DNA of 64,000 bases from a virus. Positions 1 through 8,507 of the stretch are shown here, piece by piece (position 1 is the first letter of the stretch; each line of letters opens with the position of its first letter). Below the pieces are notes generated by a model. That model was not told where the DNA came from, searched no databases, and saw only the letters and a list, made by a program, of their open reading frames with translations. A program made the translations under genes and the position numbers. Where the stretch lies: the IMG/VR virus record IMGVR_UViG_3300046001_005260, positions 1-64,000 of that record; one strand, given 5' to 3'.

Positions 1-1168
1 GAGATGTCCCTGAAATCGTGACTTCCTCGCCGCCGTATTGCTCCAATACCCAATCAGGAACATCGTCCGTCGTGACAACGTGACAAGCTGCAATCTCGGC
101 GGCGGTGTAAAACGTGCCGTCCTTGCGCTTGTAGTTGACGCCGGGGAAATACTCAACAACCGGGCTTTTCGGCCCGCTCGCCGTGCCTGTCCAGTAGTAA
201 ACAGCTGACCCGACACCAACCGGAATCGACCCGTAAAGCGAGACAAGCTGCGCAAGGTAGCTGTCACGATTGGCAACAAAGTTATCCGTTACGCTCGAAA
301 TCGTTTGGATGGTAACGGTGGCGAAGTCATCTTTCGGTAGAAAGTCCACAATCTCCGGCCCGCTGACCGTCACGATTTGCCGTTGTCCCGCTGCCGGTGT
401 TCCGACGCTCGCCGTCTGATTTGCCCACGCTGGCCTGCCAGTGGTTGCGCTGCGGGTAACGTAGTTCAAATCGACCAGCTTAACCTCCAAGTCAAGGCGC
501 GGCGTCAAGTCGCACAATTCGACCGCATCTGTTCCGATGGTGTAGGTCGTTTCCGTTGCGCCCGCGCGCCTGGTGACATTCAGCGCCGGAGTCGTGCCGG
601 AGTAATCAAACCATGCCACGGCGTCGGGACACCACCCGAGCAATGTCGAGATTGCCGACGCGCAAGACTGCTCTGAAAGCGTCATGTTTGGCACGTCGAA
701 CATCGTCGCAACGGTTCCAAGTGCAATTGGTGCGCCGTTGGTGATTGATCGGTTGATGATCGTTTCAAGATGGGTTTTGAGACTCCCAGTGGCAAGGACA
801 TAGGTTGCCCGCTCTGCACTTCCGCTGACCGCCCCGGCGTATGGCAATACGTCCGATGTCAGGTTGATTCGATCCAACCACCACCACGGACCCTCAACGG
901 TAATCGAAATGTTCCGCATTCCGACTTTCGGCGCGGTAACGTATCCTTTGAATTTTCGCGTCGAATCCCAGAAAAGCTCAACGATTTGCCCGATGTCAGG
1001 CACGATGGTTCCCACACCGGTCGCGTTTTCGGTTTCGGCGCTCCATGTCAGCGAATCCCCGGCAAGCGATTGGAAACGCAAGGTTGCGCTGGAAATGTTC
1101 AAGTCGGCAAAACTGCGCGGCGTTGCGTCGAGCGTCTTCCCGGTTTCTCCTTTGATGATCCAAGCCAT
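1..1168 (-). CDS. Tail hub/baseplate-like protein, unit A (3' end outside window)
   Basis: The frame is open from the ATG at 1168 to the window edge (389 codons), so the C-terminus is missing. It aligns without indels to the 567-residue protein at 39390-41093, so about 178 residues lie outside. The DNA is very similar to that copy, more so than most neighbouring genes. Its start overlaps the stop of the tape-measure gene as TAATG. Position directly after the tape measure suggests a distal tail or hub protein; no enzymatic motif was recognised. The role is inferred from gene order. Confidence 0.75.
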   Translation of the reverse strand, partial: MAWIIKGETGKTLDATPRSFADLNISSATLRFQSLAGDSLTWSAETENATGVGTIVPDIGQIVELFWDSTRKFKGYVTAPKVGMRNISITVEGPWWWLDRINLTSDVLPYAGAVSGSAERATYVLATGSLKTHLETIINRSITNGAPIALGTVATMFDVPNMTLSEQSCASAISTLLGWCPDAVAWFDYSGTTPALNVTRRAGATETTYTIGTDAVELCDLTPRLDLEVKLVDLNYVTRSATTGRPAWANQTASVGTPAAGQRQIVTVSGPEIVDFLPKDDFATVTIQTISSVTDNFVANRDSYLAQLVSLYGSIPVGVGSAVYYWTGTASGPKSPVVEYFPGVNYKRKDGTFYTAAEIAACHVVTTDDVPDWVLEQYGGEEVTISGTS

Positions 1169-2538
1169 TACCTAACCCTCCGGTTGAGTTCTGCCACCTG
1201 TTCAGAAATAGCTTTCTGCCGTTCGTTCATGGCGTTCATGGTTGCGATGAAGGCACGCATGTTCGCGTCGGTCGAATTGAGCAAAGTCACAATCTCCTTG
1301 TCCCGTCCCTCCTGCGAGCTTCTGATTCGCGTCATTGCCTCTTGCAGTTTCGCCATCTCGTTAGGGTCAATTACCCCGTTTTCGAGTAGCTTCGTGATCT
1401 GGTCAAGCCCGACCCGAGCGCCAGAGAACGCCGCCGGAGCCATCGCGGCAACCTCTTGCTGTATTTCTTGCGCCTGCTTTGTGATCTCAGCTTGAGTCTC
1501 GCTTGACAGGTTGCCAAGCGCTTCGCCGGTCGTTACCGCGATGCGTTGCTTTTCAATCTCGAATTTTTGCCGCTCTGTCGCCTGGTCGGCTTGCGCCTCG
1601 CCAAGTGCAATCTCTGCTTTGCGCAAGGTTTCATCCGCCGCCTTGTAAGCGTCCGAATAAATGTCGCCGATGTTGGCGAGTTTCATCTTGGCGGCAATAG
1701 CGTCATTTTCGGCAATCTCAACCCGCTGGTCAATCATGGCGAGCGCGTCAACCAGTGATTGCAGTTGATTGGAAGTTTCCACCCCGATTTGACCAAGCTG
1801 CGCGCCCGCTACGTCTCCGCCTGTCTGCCTCGCTGCAGTTACCGCCGCGCCTGCCGTTGCGCCTGCCAGCGCCCCTTCTGCGGCCCGAATTTCCGCCATC
1901 CGCTTCATGGCGTTCTCTTGCCGTTCCAAGTCGTCGGCTTGTTGGCGGTAAAGGCGAGCGATAGCTTCCTCGCGTTGCTGGTTCAGAACCCGCTGGCGAG
2001 CATCCGCTAACCCTTCCAGCGTCTTCTTGTTTGCCTCCGCTGACTTCTTTGCGGCGTCTTGCGCGGCGGTCATCTTTTGGTACTCCGCCGTCACCATCTG
2101 GATGCCAATGCCAGCCGCAACCGCGCCAAGTGAAATCGCTGTTCCAATTCCAACCGACATTGACAGAATGCCAGCGCCAAGCGTTTTCAGTTCAATTCCC
2201 GACGTTTGAACCGCGCCGATGAGTTGAGGGAACTGTTGAGAGAACGCAGTGATTGCCGACTGCCCGCCTTGAACCTGGACGGCAAAATCAGTGATTTGGA
2301 AACCCGCTTGCGTGGCAAGCCTACCCATTCCGGCGATGTCTTGACCGGCTGGTTTTGCTTTGGAGGAAACGCGCTTCAGCGCCTCTTCCGTGTCCGCCGC
2401 GCTCATTGTCGCAGTGGTGAAAACCTCGCTTACCTTTTTGGTTGGCGCGTGCAAATCATCCATTGCCCGCTGCGCTTGTTGCGCGCCGGAGGTATCCGCC
2501 GTGGTCTTGATCTCGATTCCTACGTTTTTATCGGCCAT
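1168..2538 (-). CDS. Tape-measure-like protein, unit A (456 aa)
   Basis: The protein is rich in Ala, Gln and charged residues, with long predicted coiled coil and a hydrophobic glycine-rich stretch around residues 117-150, as in tail tape-measure proteins. It is short for the family; at about 0.15 nm per residue it would span roughly 70 nm. The N-terminus, MADKNVGIEIKTTADTSGAQ, is nearly identical to the unit B copy at 41095-42603, while the rest has diverged. The start follows a CAACCACC leader. Function rests on position and composition. Confidence 0.7.
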   Translation of the reverse strand: MADKNVGIEIKTTADTSGAQQAQRAMDDLHAPTKKVSEVFTTATMSAADTEEALKRVSSKAKPAGQDIAGMGRLATQAGFQITDFAVQVQGGQSAITAFSQQFPQLIGAVQTSGIELKTLGAGILSMSVGIGTAISLGAVAAGIGIQMVTAEYQKMTAAQDAAKKSAEANKKTLEGLADARQRVLNQQREEAIARLYRQQADDLERQENAMKRMAEIRAAEGALAGATAGAAVTAARQTGGDVAGAQLGQIGVETSNQLQSLVDALAMIDQRVEIAENDAIAAKMKLANIGDIYSDAYKAADETLRKAEIALGEAQADQATERQKFEIEKQRIAVTTGEALGNLSSETQAEITKQAQEIQQEVAAMAPAAFSGARVGLDQITKLLENGVIDPNEMAKLQEAMTRIRSSQEGRDKEIVTLLNSTDANMRAFIATMNAMNERQKAISEQVAELNRRVR

Positions 2539-2550
2539 GGTGGTTGTTTT

Positions 2551-4212
2551 TTAGACCTTAAAAATTCCGGTTCTTCCGACCTTCAAAACGCCGTTTCCGT
2601 ATGCTCGCAAGTGACAGCGAAGATCATACGCGGCGTTGCTAGTTGGAGACCATTCCGGCGTGATTAACTGGATTGATCCAACCGGAAGGATTGAACCTGA
2701 AGCCGAAACCGACATTGCGCCATTGTGAGCAAGGTCAATACAGCGCGTGGCATCGGCATTTAAAGCAAGCTCGATATTGTAGAAGTCGCCCGAAACAATC
2801 TCAAGCTCGCAGAATGCTTGCAGCGTGTCAGCGGTCGTGAGCGCGGCATCGGCGGCGTCAACGTAAACTTGCGGAATTACAAGCGGTGCTGTCAGTAGCA
2901 GGTCAGTAACGGTTATTCCGCTGGTTGTAACCTCTAGCAAGTTTCCGTTGATTCCATCGGCTCGTGCGATGATATTTCTAACCATCGTTGATCCTGGAAC
3001 TGCCGCCTGGAATGCTGACACGTTGGCGACCCATCCAGTCGGCACGGCATTGCTCGCAATGGTCCCGTCAACGAACGGGTTGGGAGTAAGCCACGAAACG
3101 CTCCCGAAGTCAGGAATTGGATATTGAACCACGTTGTCAGTGTATGGCAATAGTTGCGCGGCCATGTATTCTCCGATGGTCGCTGCCCCGCAAATATTCG
3201 GGTGGATGTGATCCCCGGCAAACACTGAATCCATGTATCCGTCGCTGTTATCGTCAATCGAGGATTGATAGTCAAACCAAAGCATCCATCGGGAGTTTTT
3301 CGCCGCCGACAGAATGGCGTTAGTTGCAACCTGCGCGGCTTTCCATGCCGCTTCGTCGCCGCTTGGTCGGCTTGTCCGTGTTGGAGGAATCGCGACAGCA
3401 ATCAGCGTCTTTCCTGCTGCAATCACTTCGTCCCAAAGCGAAATGATATTTGCGGCAGCGGTAGAGTTGGCTGTCACGTTCATGTCGTTGGCCCCGACGC
3501 AAATCAAGATCGTATCAGCGTCGCTGTTGATCGCGTCAAGGAATGTTGTCCGGTATGTTCCGCCAACCATGAATCCTTCCGCCTTAATCCCTCCGATTCC
3601 ATGGTCGAATTTGCCGGTCAGTGAGTTTCTGGCAATCTCGATCTTGCGCTGGCAACGTGCTTTCATTTGCGCTGGCCATCCATTGCCAAGAAATTGAGTG
3701 ATGAAATACGGTGATCCAGGCGCATCCGATGTTGCGGCAATGATCGAATCTCCGACAACCGCAACCTTGGCAATCTTAATCCCTTTTGTCAGTCCTGTTG
3801 CGCTAAAATCGTATTGCGTGACGTTGGCAGGGGTGTCATAGCCAAGTAGGCGTTTCGGCTTGTGCGATTTGACCGTTGCGTTTGAGAATTGCCAATAGGC
3901 GTTAGAAACGCCAGAGACTTCGATTCGTAGCGGCTTCTTGGTTGCCAATTCCGCTGCGATCAGACCGTCAAGCATCGCGGCCCGCGCTGCCGAGTCTGTC
4001 GATTCTTCCGAAATCACTCGGAATGAAAACGAAGTAACCGCATTCTGTCCGATGCGCAAAAATGGCGCTGGCGAGTCAATCAAATCGACGGTTTCAACCT
4101 TCTTGTCCAACTGCGGTTCTAACTCGTCACTTTCCAGCATAGTGCCGAAATCGACAAGCACGGTGTTCGCGCCTGCCGGGTCGTATGTTAGTCGCCAATT
4201 GGATGATGTCAT
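2551..4212 (-). CDS. Tail protein with SGNH-type esterase domain, unit A (553 aa)
   Basis: An N-terminal structural part of about 150 residues is shared with the unit B copy at 42611-44500. It is followed by an SGNH/GDSL hydrolase domain: block I VAVVGDSI near residue 155, a GxND-like block CVGANDMN near residue 240 and the catalytic Asp/His block DHIHPN near residue 335. The C-terminal part looks like a carbohydrate-binding or fibre domain. SGNH hydrolases on virions usually deacetylate or de-esterify surface polysaccharide, so a role at the host surface is inferred. The two copies differ most in and after the hydrolase domain. Confidence 0.75.
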   Translation of the reverse strand: MTSSNWRLTYDPAGANTVLVDFGTMLESDELEPQLDKKVETVDLIDSPAPFLRIGQNAVTSFSFRVISEESTDSAARAAMLDGLIAAELATKKPLRIEVSGVSNAYWQFSNATVKSHKPKRLLGYDTPANVTQYDFSATGLTKGIKIAKVAVVGDSIIAATSDAPGSPYFITQFLGNGWPAQMKARCQRKIEIARNSLTGKFDHGIGGIKAEGFMVGGTYRTTFLDAINSDADTILICVGANDMNVTANSTAAANIISLWDEVIAAGKTLIAVAIPPTRTSRPSGDEAAWKAAQVATNAILSAAKNSRWMLWFDYQSSIDDNSDGYMDSVFAGDHIHPNICGAATIGEYMAAQLLPYTDNVVQYPIPDFGSVSWLTPNPFVDGTIASNAVPTGWVANVSAFQAAVPGSTMVRNIIARADGINGNLLEVTTSGITVTDLLLTAPLVIPQVYVDAADAALTTADTLQAFCELEIVSGDFYNIELALNADATRCIDLAHNGAMSVSASGSILPVGSIQLITPEWSPTSNAAYDLRCHLRAYGNGVLKVGRTGIFKV

Positions 4213-4225
4213 TCGGTCGATTTGG

Positions 4226-4729
4226 TTATACGCTCAAAGATGCGGCTTGCTCAAACATATCGTTCACTTGCTCTTCCGACAGGCTCAGCGCAACGGCCAA
4301 GCTCAGGATCGTCGGCGATTGGCGCGGAAAATCCGCGTTGTTGTCCCACGCGCTTTTGATGATTGTTCGCTGCGGTTCGTCCAGCGATTCAATCGCCGTT
4401 TCAGCGGCGGTCAGCAATCCCATGAGCGAAAGCACGGCCTTTGCCTGCCATGCCTTGATTGAGTCGGTTGGAGCTGGTTCCGTCGCGGAGGATTGCAACG
4501 CGGCAATCTCCGCCTCAAGCTCAGCAATGCGAGCGAGCGCAGCGGCGTTTACCGATCCAAGGATCGACGCCGATAGCTCGGTCGGGATTGGCCGTGCCTG
4601 CCCCGGCTTTTCGGTTATCACTTCGCCGCTATCGTCAATGTAGCGAGTCAATTCGACGTAATGAGCGCCAGCCAATTTGCCATCTTTGAAGCGCAAAAGG
4701 ATTTCATCAGGTAGGTTTTGAGTGGTCAT
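4226..4729 (-). CDS. Tail-region protein of unknown function, unit A (167 aa)
   Basis: Residues 85-167 form an all-alpha domain with a DEPQRTIIKSAWDNNADF motif, a type I recall near phage tail fibre genes. A short coiled coil (ARIAELEAEIAALQ) precedes it. The gene sits between the fibre gene and the SGNH gene, where unit B instead has a lectin-like gene (44960-45601) and an unrelated 150-aa gene, so this is a variable slot. The biochemical function is unknown. Confidence 0.6.
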   Translation of the reverse strand: MTTQNLPDEILLRFKDGKLAGAHYVELTRYIDDSGEVITEKPGQARPIPTELSASILGSVNAAALARIAELEAEIAALQSSATEPAPTDSIKAWQAKAVLSLMGLLTAAETAIESLDEPQRTIIKSAWDNNADFPRQSPTILSLAVALSLSEEQVNDMFEQAASLSV

Positions 4730-4732
4730 AAG

Positions 4733-5719
4733 TTATGAAATTATTGCTCGGTCAGTTACTCTCCGCCAGTTGGTTCCGTCTGAAAAACATAGTACGGCTC
4801 CGCCAGATTCGTTGGATACATAGATGGTTGACCCGGAGGAGATAGATGCAGATGGTACGGTGGCGACGGTGAACGATTTCAGTTGCACCGTGTTGTCGCA
4901 AATCAGGTTTGCTAGCTTTAACGAACCTGCGAAACTACCGTTAGCTCCAGTTCCTATTCCAAGGAGGCCAGCAGACAAACGGCTTAAACTTGTGTCTTTT
5001 GTAGATGTTGGAGTGCTAGAACTCCACGTTAAATAAAATGTATTTGCCAACAATAACACCCCGCCGGATGTTGTCACGAATCTTGCGTCGGCCCCATAAA
5101 ACCCAGTCGATGCGTTGACTATTGTCAACGTCGGACTATCGCCAGTCCCCAACCCCGCCGCGTTTCGCAGATTCGCCTTTGTCGTCGCGTCGGTGGTTAG
5201 CGTACCAGCTGTTAGCGTGCCGCTGATTGTACCGTTGGTTAGTGCGGCAGTGGCGGCGGCAGTGGCGGCGGTGTCCGCGTGGGACACGTTGGCTGTTAGG
5301 AGATCATCCGGCTGCACGGCGCTGTCGGCTTTAGCGCCTTGGGCGGCAGTGGCCGCTCCGATGTCGCCCGGGGCCGTGATCTTGCCTTGGAAGATCGTTG
5401 AAAAGTAGGTTCCAAGCGTGCTCTTGATCGCGGCCCAGGTGAACTTTTTCCAGCCGAAACTGGCGGCGCTGTCTGCCAGGCCGATCTCATCCGCGTCCAC
5501 GGGCGCGCCCTTCGCATCCGCAGCATGGACGATTGCTGCGATGGCCGCAGCATCTACGGTGCCATTCCCGCCACCGGCAGCCCATTCCGCCTCTGTCATC
5601 GGCGGGTCATCGGTGGTGGTGGCGAGGTAGGATTGATAGGCAGACTTCCCGACCGGGCCAATTTCCCGCGACACGGCCGTTGTCACTTCTACCGTTCTAA
5701 CGACAACCCTATCACTCAT
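4733..5719 (-). CDS. Tail fibre-like protein, unit A (328 aa)
   Basis: The protein is low in charge, rich in Thr, Ser, Gly and Ala, with a collagen-like/fibre shaft composition. The N-terminal 120 residues (MSDRVVVRTVEVT; VDADEIGLADSAAS.GWKKFTWAAIKSTL) match the unit B fibre at 45601-46518, while the C-terminal half is unrelated. A conserved N-terminus that anchors to the virion and a variable distal half are typical of receptor-binding fibres. Its start overlaps the end of the 113-aa gene upstream. Confidence 0.65.
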   Translation of the reverse strand: MSDRVVVRTVEVTTAVSREIGPVGKSAYQSYLATTTDDPPMTEAEWAAGGGNGTVDAAAIAAIVHAADAKGAPVDADEIGLADSAASFGWKKFTWAAIKSTLGTYFSTIFQGKITAPGDIGAATAAQGAKADSAVQPDDLLTANVSHADTAATAAATAALTNGTISGTLTAGTLTTDATTKANLRNAAGLGTGDSPTLTIVNASTGFYGADARFVTTSGGVLLLANTFYLTWSSSTPTSTKDTSLSRLSAGLLGIGTGANGSFAGSLKLANLICDNTVQLKSFTVATVPSASISSGSTIYVSNESGGAVLCFSDGTNWRRVTDRAIIS

Positions 5720-6057
5720 GCTTCCTCCGGTCTAGTTGATGGCGTGGTGATCTTGATTTGCTCGGTCGGGATTAGGAACGTGCGAACGCCGTCGATTTCA
5801 ACAAGCAAATCCCAGATATAACAGCCTTCTGGCAACGACCATGTGTCTGTCGTGTCTAGCTCGAAATCCACGATATTCTCCTCACCAGTCCGCAGCGTGA
5901 AAGCGGTTGAAATGTCGGCAATAACCGCGCCTGTCCTGTCCCGAATCTCCGCTAGAAATGTCCCGCCGGTTAGGTCATCCGCAACACCGGCAGGCGTGGT
6001 GACGGTAATTCCCTCGGTGTAGGTCAAACCGCGCGTGATAGTTGTTGGCGTTGCCAT
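5716..6057 (-). CDS. Small beta-rich tail protein, unit A (113 aa)
   Basis: A compact protein with the pattern TRGLTYTEGITVTTPAGVADDLTGG and a C-terminal WDLLVEIDGVRTFLIPTE segment; it closely matches unit B 46515-46847. This beta-sandwich pattern resembles N-terminal domains of baseplate upper proteins that hold fibres. The gene directly precedes the fibre gene with a 4-bp overlap, so an adaptor role is inferred. No catalytic residues are evident. Confidence 0.6.
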   Translation of the reverse strand: MATPTTITRGLTYTEGITVTTPAGVADDLTGGTFLAEIRDRTGAVIADISTAFTLRTGEENIVDFELDTTDTWSLPEGCYIWDLLVEIDGVRTFLIPTEQIKITTPSTRPEEA

Positions 6058-6060
6058 TGG

Positions 6061-6534
6061 TCAAGGTGATGCGATGGTGTTTGGTGGGGGCGGCATGGAA
6101 ACGGGAACGAATCCGGTCAGATTAACAACTGGCGTCCCTGTTGCCGGTGCCGTTGGTTTCCATGCGTTCGGGTTGGTTGTCGTATGCCATGCGCCAGGCG
6201 GAACTCGATCCGGCGTTTCAACGTCTGCTGTGCTGGTCCATGATGCTGTCGAGCTTGAAAGCGCCCAAACGTCTCCGTCACTTGCAATGCCATCTGAACC
6301 GCTTCCAAATGACGGGCGATCAAAAAGAACACCGGCAAAATCCAGATTGCTGAAAGCCTCCGGCGTGCTTCCATCGCTGGTCAGCGTGCCTGTGACGGTG
6401 GCATAAACCACCTGAGATGTCGGTTGCTCCGGCTCATCCGGTGACAGTGGAGAATACGCCGCATTAACCGCCACTGGCGCGGCTGGCGACAATGGCGAGT
6501 ATGGGGGCAATGGTTGATCCGGAGCGGCTGGCAT
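6061..6534 (-). CDS. Proline-rich structural protein, unit A (157 aa)
   Basis: The N-terminal 35 residues are proline-rich with repeated PxPPYSPLSP units; the remainder is Ser/Thr-rich beta-type sequence. It shares the ends (start MP.APxQPLP; end MPPPPNTIASP) and the TVTGTLTSDGS core with unit B 46844-47302, while the middle diverges. It lies between the tail tube and the small fibre adaptor, so it is probably a minor tail component. The exact function is unknown. Confidence 0.55.
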   Translation of the reverse strand: MPAAPDQPLPPYSPLSPAAPVAVNAAYSPLSPDEPEQPTSQVVYATVTGTLTSDGSTPEAFSNLDFAGVLFDRPSFGSGSDGIASDGDVWALSSSTASWTSTADVETPDRVPPGAWHTTTNPNAWKPTAPATGTPVVNLTGFVPVSMPPPPNTIASP

Positions 6535-6546
6535 GGCGGATTACGG

Positions 6547-7107
6547 TTAGGAACCGGACGGGAAGTTGACGCTGTTAAGCGCGACGCCTTTGATTTCGGT
6601 AAAGCGTAGAACCGGCTCAACAATTTGCGCGTTGAACTCGGCGGTTTCCTCCAATCGGCATTCGCACCAACAATCAATCACAAAGCGGTCAGTCCCGCCA
6701 AGTTGCCGCCCCTGGATGCGCAGCCATCCTTCAATTTTGCGGTCATTCTGGATGAACGGCGTTTGAGCGGTTCCGGTGGCAATGGCCGATGCTAGGCCGA
6801 ATTGCAAGCGGTGAACCAATTCGCCCATTTGAGCGGTTTTCAGGATCACCCAATCCTGAATCGTGATCATCTTGTTGATCTTGGTGTAACCTCCAGACGC
6901 GAGCGGAACGGTGCGCTGAATGTCAACCGTTTCCTTGTCGAATTTGAAGTTGAGAACGTCGCCGATGGTGTAGGCGGTCCAGTTGGTTGTCGGGTCGTTG
7001 TCAGGCTTGACCGTTTTCGAGACGGTCACTGAATCAACGGTGGTCCCCTCAGGGATGAAATAGGCGAATGCGCCAAGCATGATTTCGGTTAATGCGGGAA
7101 CGGCCAT
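6547..7107 (-). CDS. Probable major tail tube protein, unit A (186 aa)
   Basis: It lies directly downstream of the gp37-like terminator gene and upstream of fibre genes, the usual place of the tube protein. Size fits tube proteins of non-contractile phages, and it is well conserved with unit B 47379-47939, including the core GRQLGGTDRFVID.WCECRLEET. No separate sheath gene is present nearby, which argues for a non-contractile tail. The leader on the minus strand is A-rich (AACCAAAAAGAAAAAACACC) without an SD sequence. Confidence 0.65.
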   Translation of the reverse strand: MAVPALTEIMLGAFAYFIPEGTTVDSVTVSKTVKPDNDPTTNWTAYTIGDVLNFKFDKETVDIQRTVPLASGGYTKINKMITIQDWVILKTAQMGELVHRLQFGLASAIATGTAQTPFIQNDRKIEGWLRIQGRQLGGTDRFVIDCWCECRLEETAEFNAQIVEPVLRFTEIKGVALNSVNFPSGS

Positions 7108-7125
7108 GGTGTTTTTTCTTTTTGG

Positions 7126-7557
7126 TTAGAGTGTGATTGTGCAGGAAAGGTTTACGCGCAAGGCGAGCAATTCGGTGTCTTGAATCGGGTCGATCCCTTT
7201 GACGGCAACGCGGGAATGGAAATGGCCACCGGTTTCTGGAATCCATCCATGAAGCGACTTGCAAACCGCTTCAATGATTTCATCGGCTGGCGTCTCGTTG
7301 CGGTGAATAACTGGCTTGAAAAACCCGGTTGCTGTGAAGTTGGTTAGAATGCGGACAAGCGAGTTGTTTTCGTCGGCATTCTGACCGCCGGTCCATGTGA
7401 TAACGATCACGCCTTGACCTGTCTGCTTGCCTATCGACTTGCGGAGTTCGCTCGCAATGTCGCGTTGCCGGTCAACCACGATCTCCACGCCATAAAGCGC
7501 AGCATCCGCTTGCAAGCGGGCGGCCATAGCGTCGGCAGTGTCGTAAAATGCGGACAT
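7126..7557 (-). CDS. Mu gp37-like tail terminator/neck protein, unit A (143 aa)
   Basis: This 143-residue protein (start MSAFYDTADAMAARL) follows the gp36-like gene, as gp37 follows gp36 in Mu-type head modules, and matches unit B 47958-48389. The features ATGFFKP and ETPADEIIEAVCKSLHGW are conserved between copies. A head-tail joining role is inferred from order and length; no motif proves it. Confidence 0.6.
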   Translation of the reverse strand: MSAFYDTADAMAARLQADAALYGVEIVVDRQRDIASELRKSIGKQTGQGVIVITWTGGQNADENNSLVRILTNFTATGFFKPVIHRNETPADEIIEAVCKSLHGWIPETGGHFHSRVAVKGIDPIQDTELLALRVNLSCTITL

Positions 7558-7559
7558 GG

Positions 7560-8003
7560 TTAGAAGTCAAGCAAAGCGGCCCCGCCGTAAGACGGGTAGG
7601 ATGTGGATGATTGAACGGCTTCTGGAATCGTGCCATCCGGTGATTCAATCGTGACCTCGCACGATGCGATTGATGTCAGGAACTCATGAGCCTTGCGCAA
7701 TTCCTCACGCCTAACCTCAGTTGATCCCTCAGACAGTGGCAGCGATCCGACAAGCGCGTCACGGGCAATTGTGCAAGCGGCAAACAGGCATTCGCTAGGG
7801 ATAGTCCCGGCACTTCCCATCTTGGCGAGGTTGGCGCGGCAGGATGCGACTTTGCCGCGAACCATTGCAGTCACCTGCGCGATGATCCCGGCGATAGCGT
7901 CAACTCCTGATTCCGCCGGTTGCGCCGCGTCCACATAGGCGCAAAGCTCGTCATTCGACAAGCGCGCTTTTATGTGATCGGAAGTAATGGCAAGCCAGGA
8001 CAT
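7560..8003 (-). CDS. Mu gp36-like head-completion protein, unit A (147 aa)
   Basis: The all-alpha N-terminal region (MSWLAITSDHIKARLSNDEL; RGKVASCRANLAKMG) and length match gp36/DUF1320-type connector proteins of Mu-like phages. It is the first gene after the capsid-operon terminator at 8020-8051, so it may need its own promoter or read-through. It is nearly identical in its core to unit B 48392-48826. Confidence 0.65.
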   Translation of the reverse strand: MSWLAITSDHIKARLSNDELCAYVDAAQPAESGVDAIAGIIAQVTAMVRGKVASCRANLAKMGSAGTIPSECLFAACTIARDALVGSLPLSEGSTEVRREELRKAHEFLTSIASCEVTIESPDGTIPEAVQSSTSYPSYGGAALLDF

Positions 8004-8010
8004 AAGTCAG

Positions 8011-8051
8011 AAAATGAAAGTCCCCGCCCGCTTTCGACGGCGAGCGGGGAC
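8011..8051 (-). terminator. Intrinsic terminator after the capsid genes, unit A
   Basis: A 12-bp stem, GTCCCCGCTCGC pairing with GCGGGCGGGGAC through one G-U pair on the minus strand, has an 8-nt loop and is followed by TTTCATTTTC. The G-U pair forms only in the minus-strand RNA, which fits termination of capsid-gene transcripts. The same hairpin is at 48841-48872 in unit B although flanking DNA differs. Confidence 0.75.
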
Positions 8052-8077
8052 CGGACATGAACACGAACAACCAACAA

Positions 8078-8473
8078 TCAGAACAGCAGGGAAACAGTGA
8101 ACGACTGTGCTAAGCTCGCGCCTAGCGTGTCGCCTGTTTGGGCGATACGGATATACCGGCGAGTATTTGGAGGGATCGGGAACTCGACCGTCTTCGCGCC
8201 AAGAACAGAATCGGCGGCAGTGATGGTCGTTGAAACCTTCGGGTCAACCGCTGCAAATGAAGAGTTGTCAGCGGAATCGTGCAGCGTGTAGGTGCAGATT
8301 TTGCCAGTGGTGGCAACGTCGGCAGGGCTGACGATTTCAACCAGCAACCCTTCAATCAATCCGCCAGTGACCTGCTCAAGATCAAATGACGCGGAAACTG
8401 CGGATGTGGTATGAATTGGAGTCGAATCAATGAAATTAGCGTCCTTTTGGCGGCGGGAGTGTAGTTGGGCCAT
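8078..8473 (-). CDS. Capsid decoration/cement-like protein, unit A (131 aa)
   Basis: A small beta-rich protein with the pattern YTLHDSADNSSFAAVDP and a C-terminal PPNTRRYIRIAQTG block. This resembles small Bbp16-type capsid decoration proteins that follow the major capsid gene. It lies immediately downstream of the capsid gene and ends just before the terminator. The unit B counterpart is 48900-49301. Family assignment is from pattern memory. Confidence 0.6.
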   Translation of the reverse strand: MAQLHSRRQKDANFIDSTPIHTTSAVSASFDLEQVTGGLIEGLLVEIVSPADVATTGKICTYTLHDSADNSSFAAVDPKVSTTITAADSVLGAKTVEFPIPPNTRRYIRIAQTGDTLGASLAQSFTVSLLF

Positions 8474-8507
8474 GGTAGTGAGTCAGTTAGTTTTGAATCA
8501 GGGTGGA

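Noticed and set aside
770-1495. 241-codon plus-strand ORF
   Set aside because: It lies antisense to the tail hub and tape-measure genes, has no family pattern, and similar antisense ORFs occur at the matching place in unit B because the coding strand is conserved.
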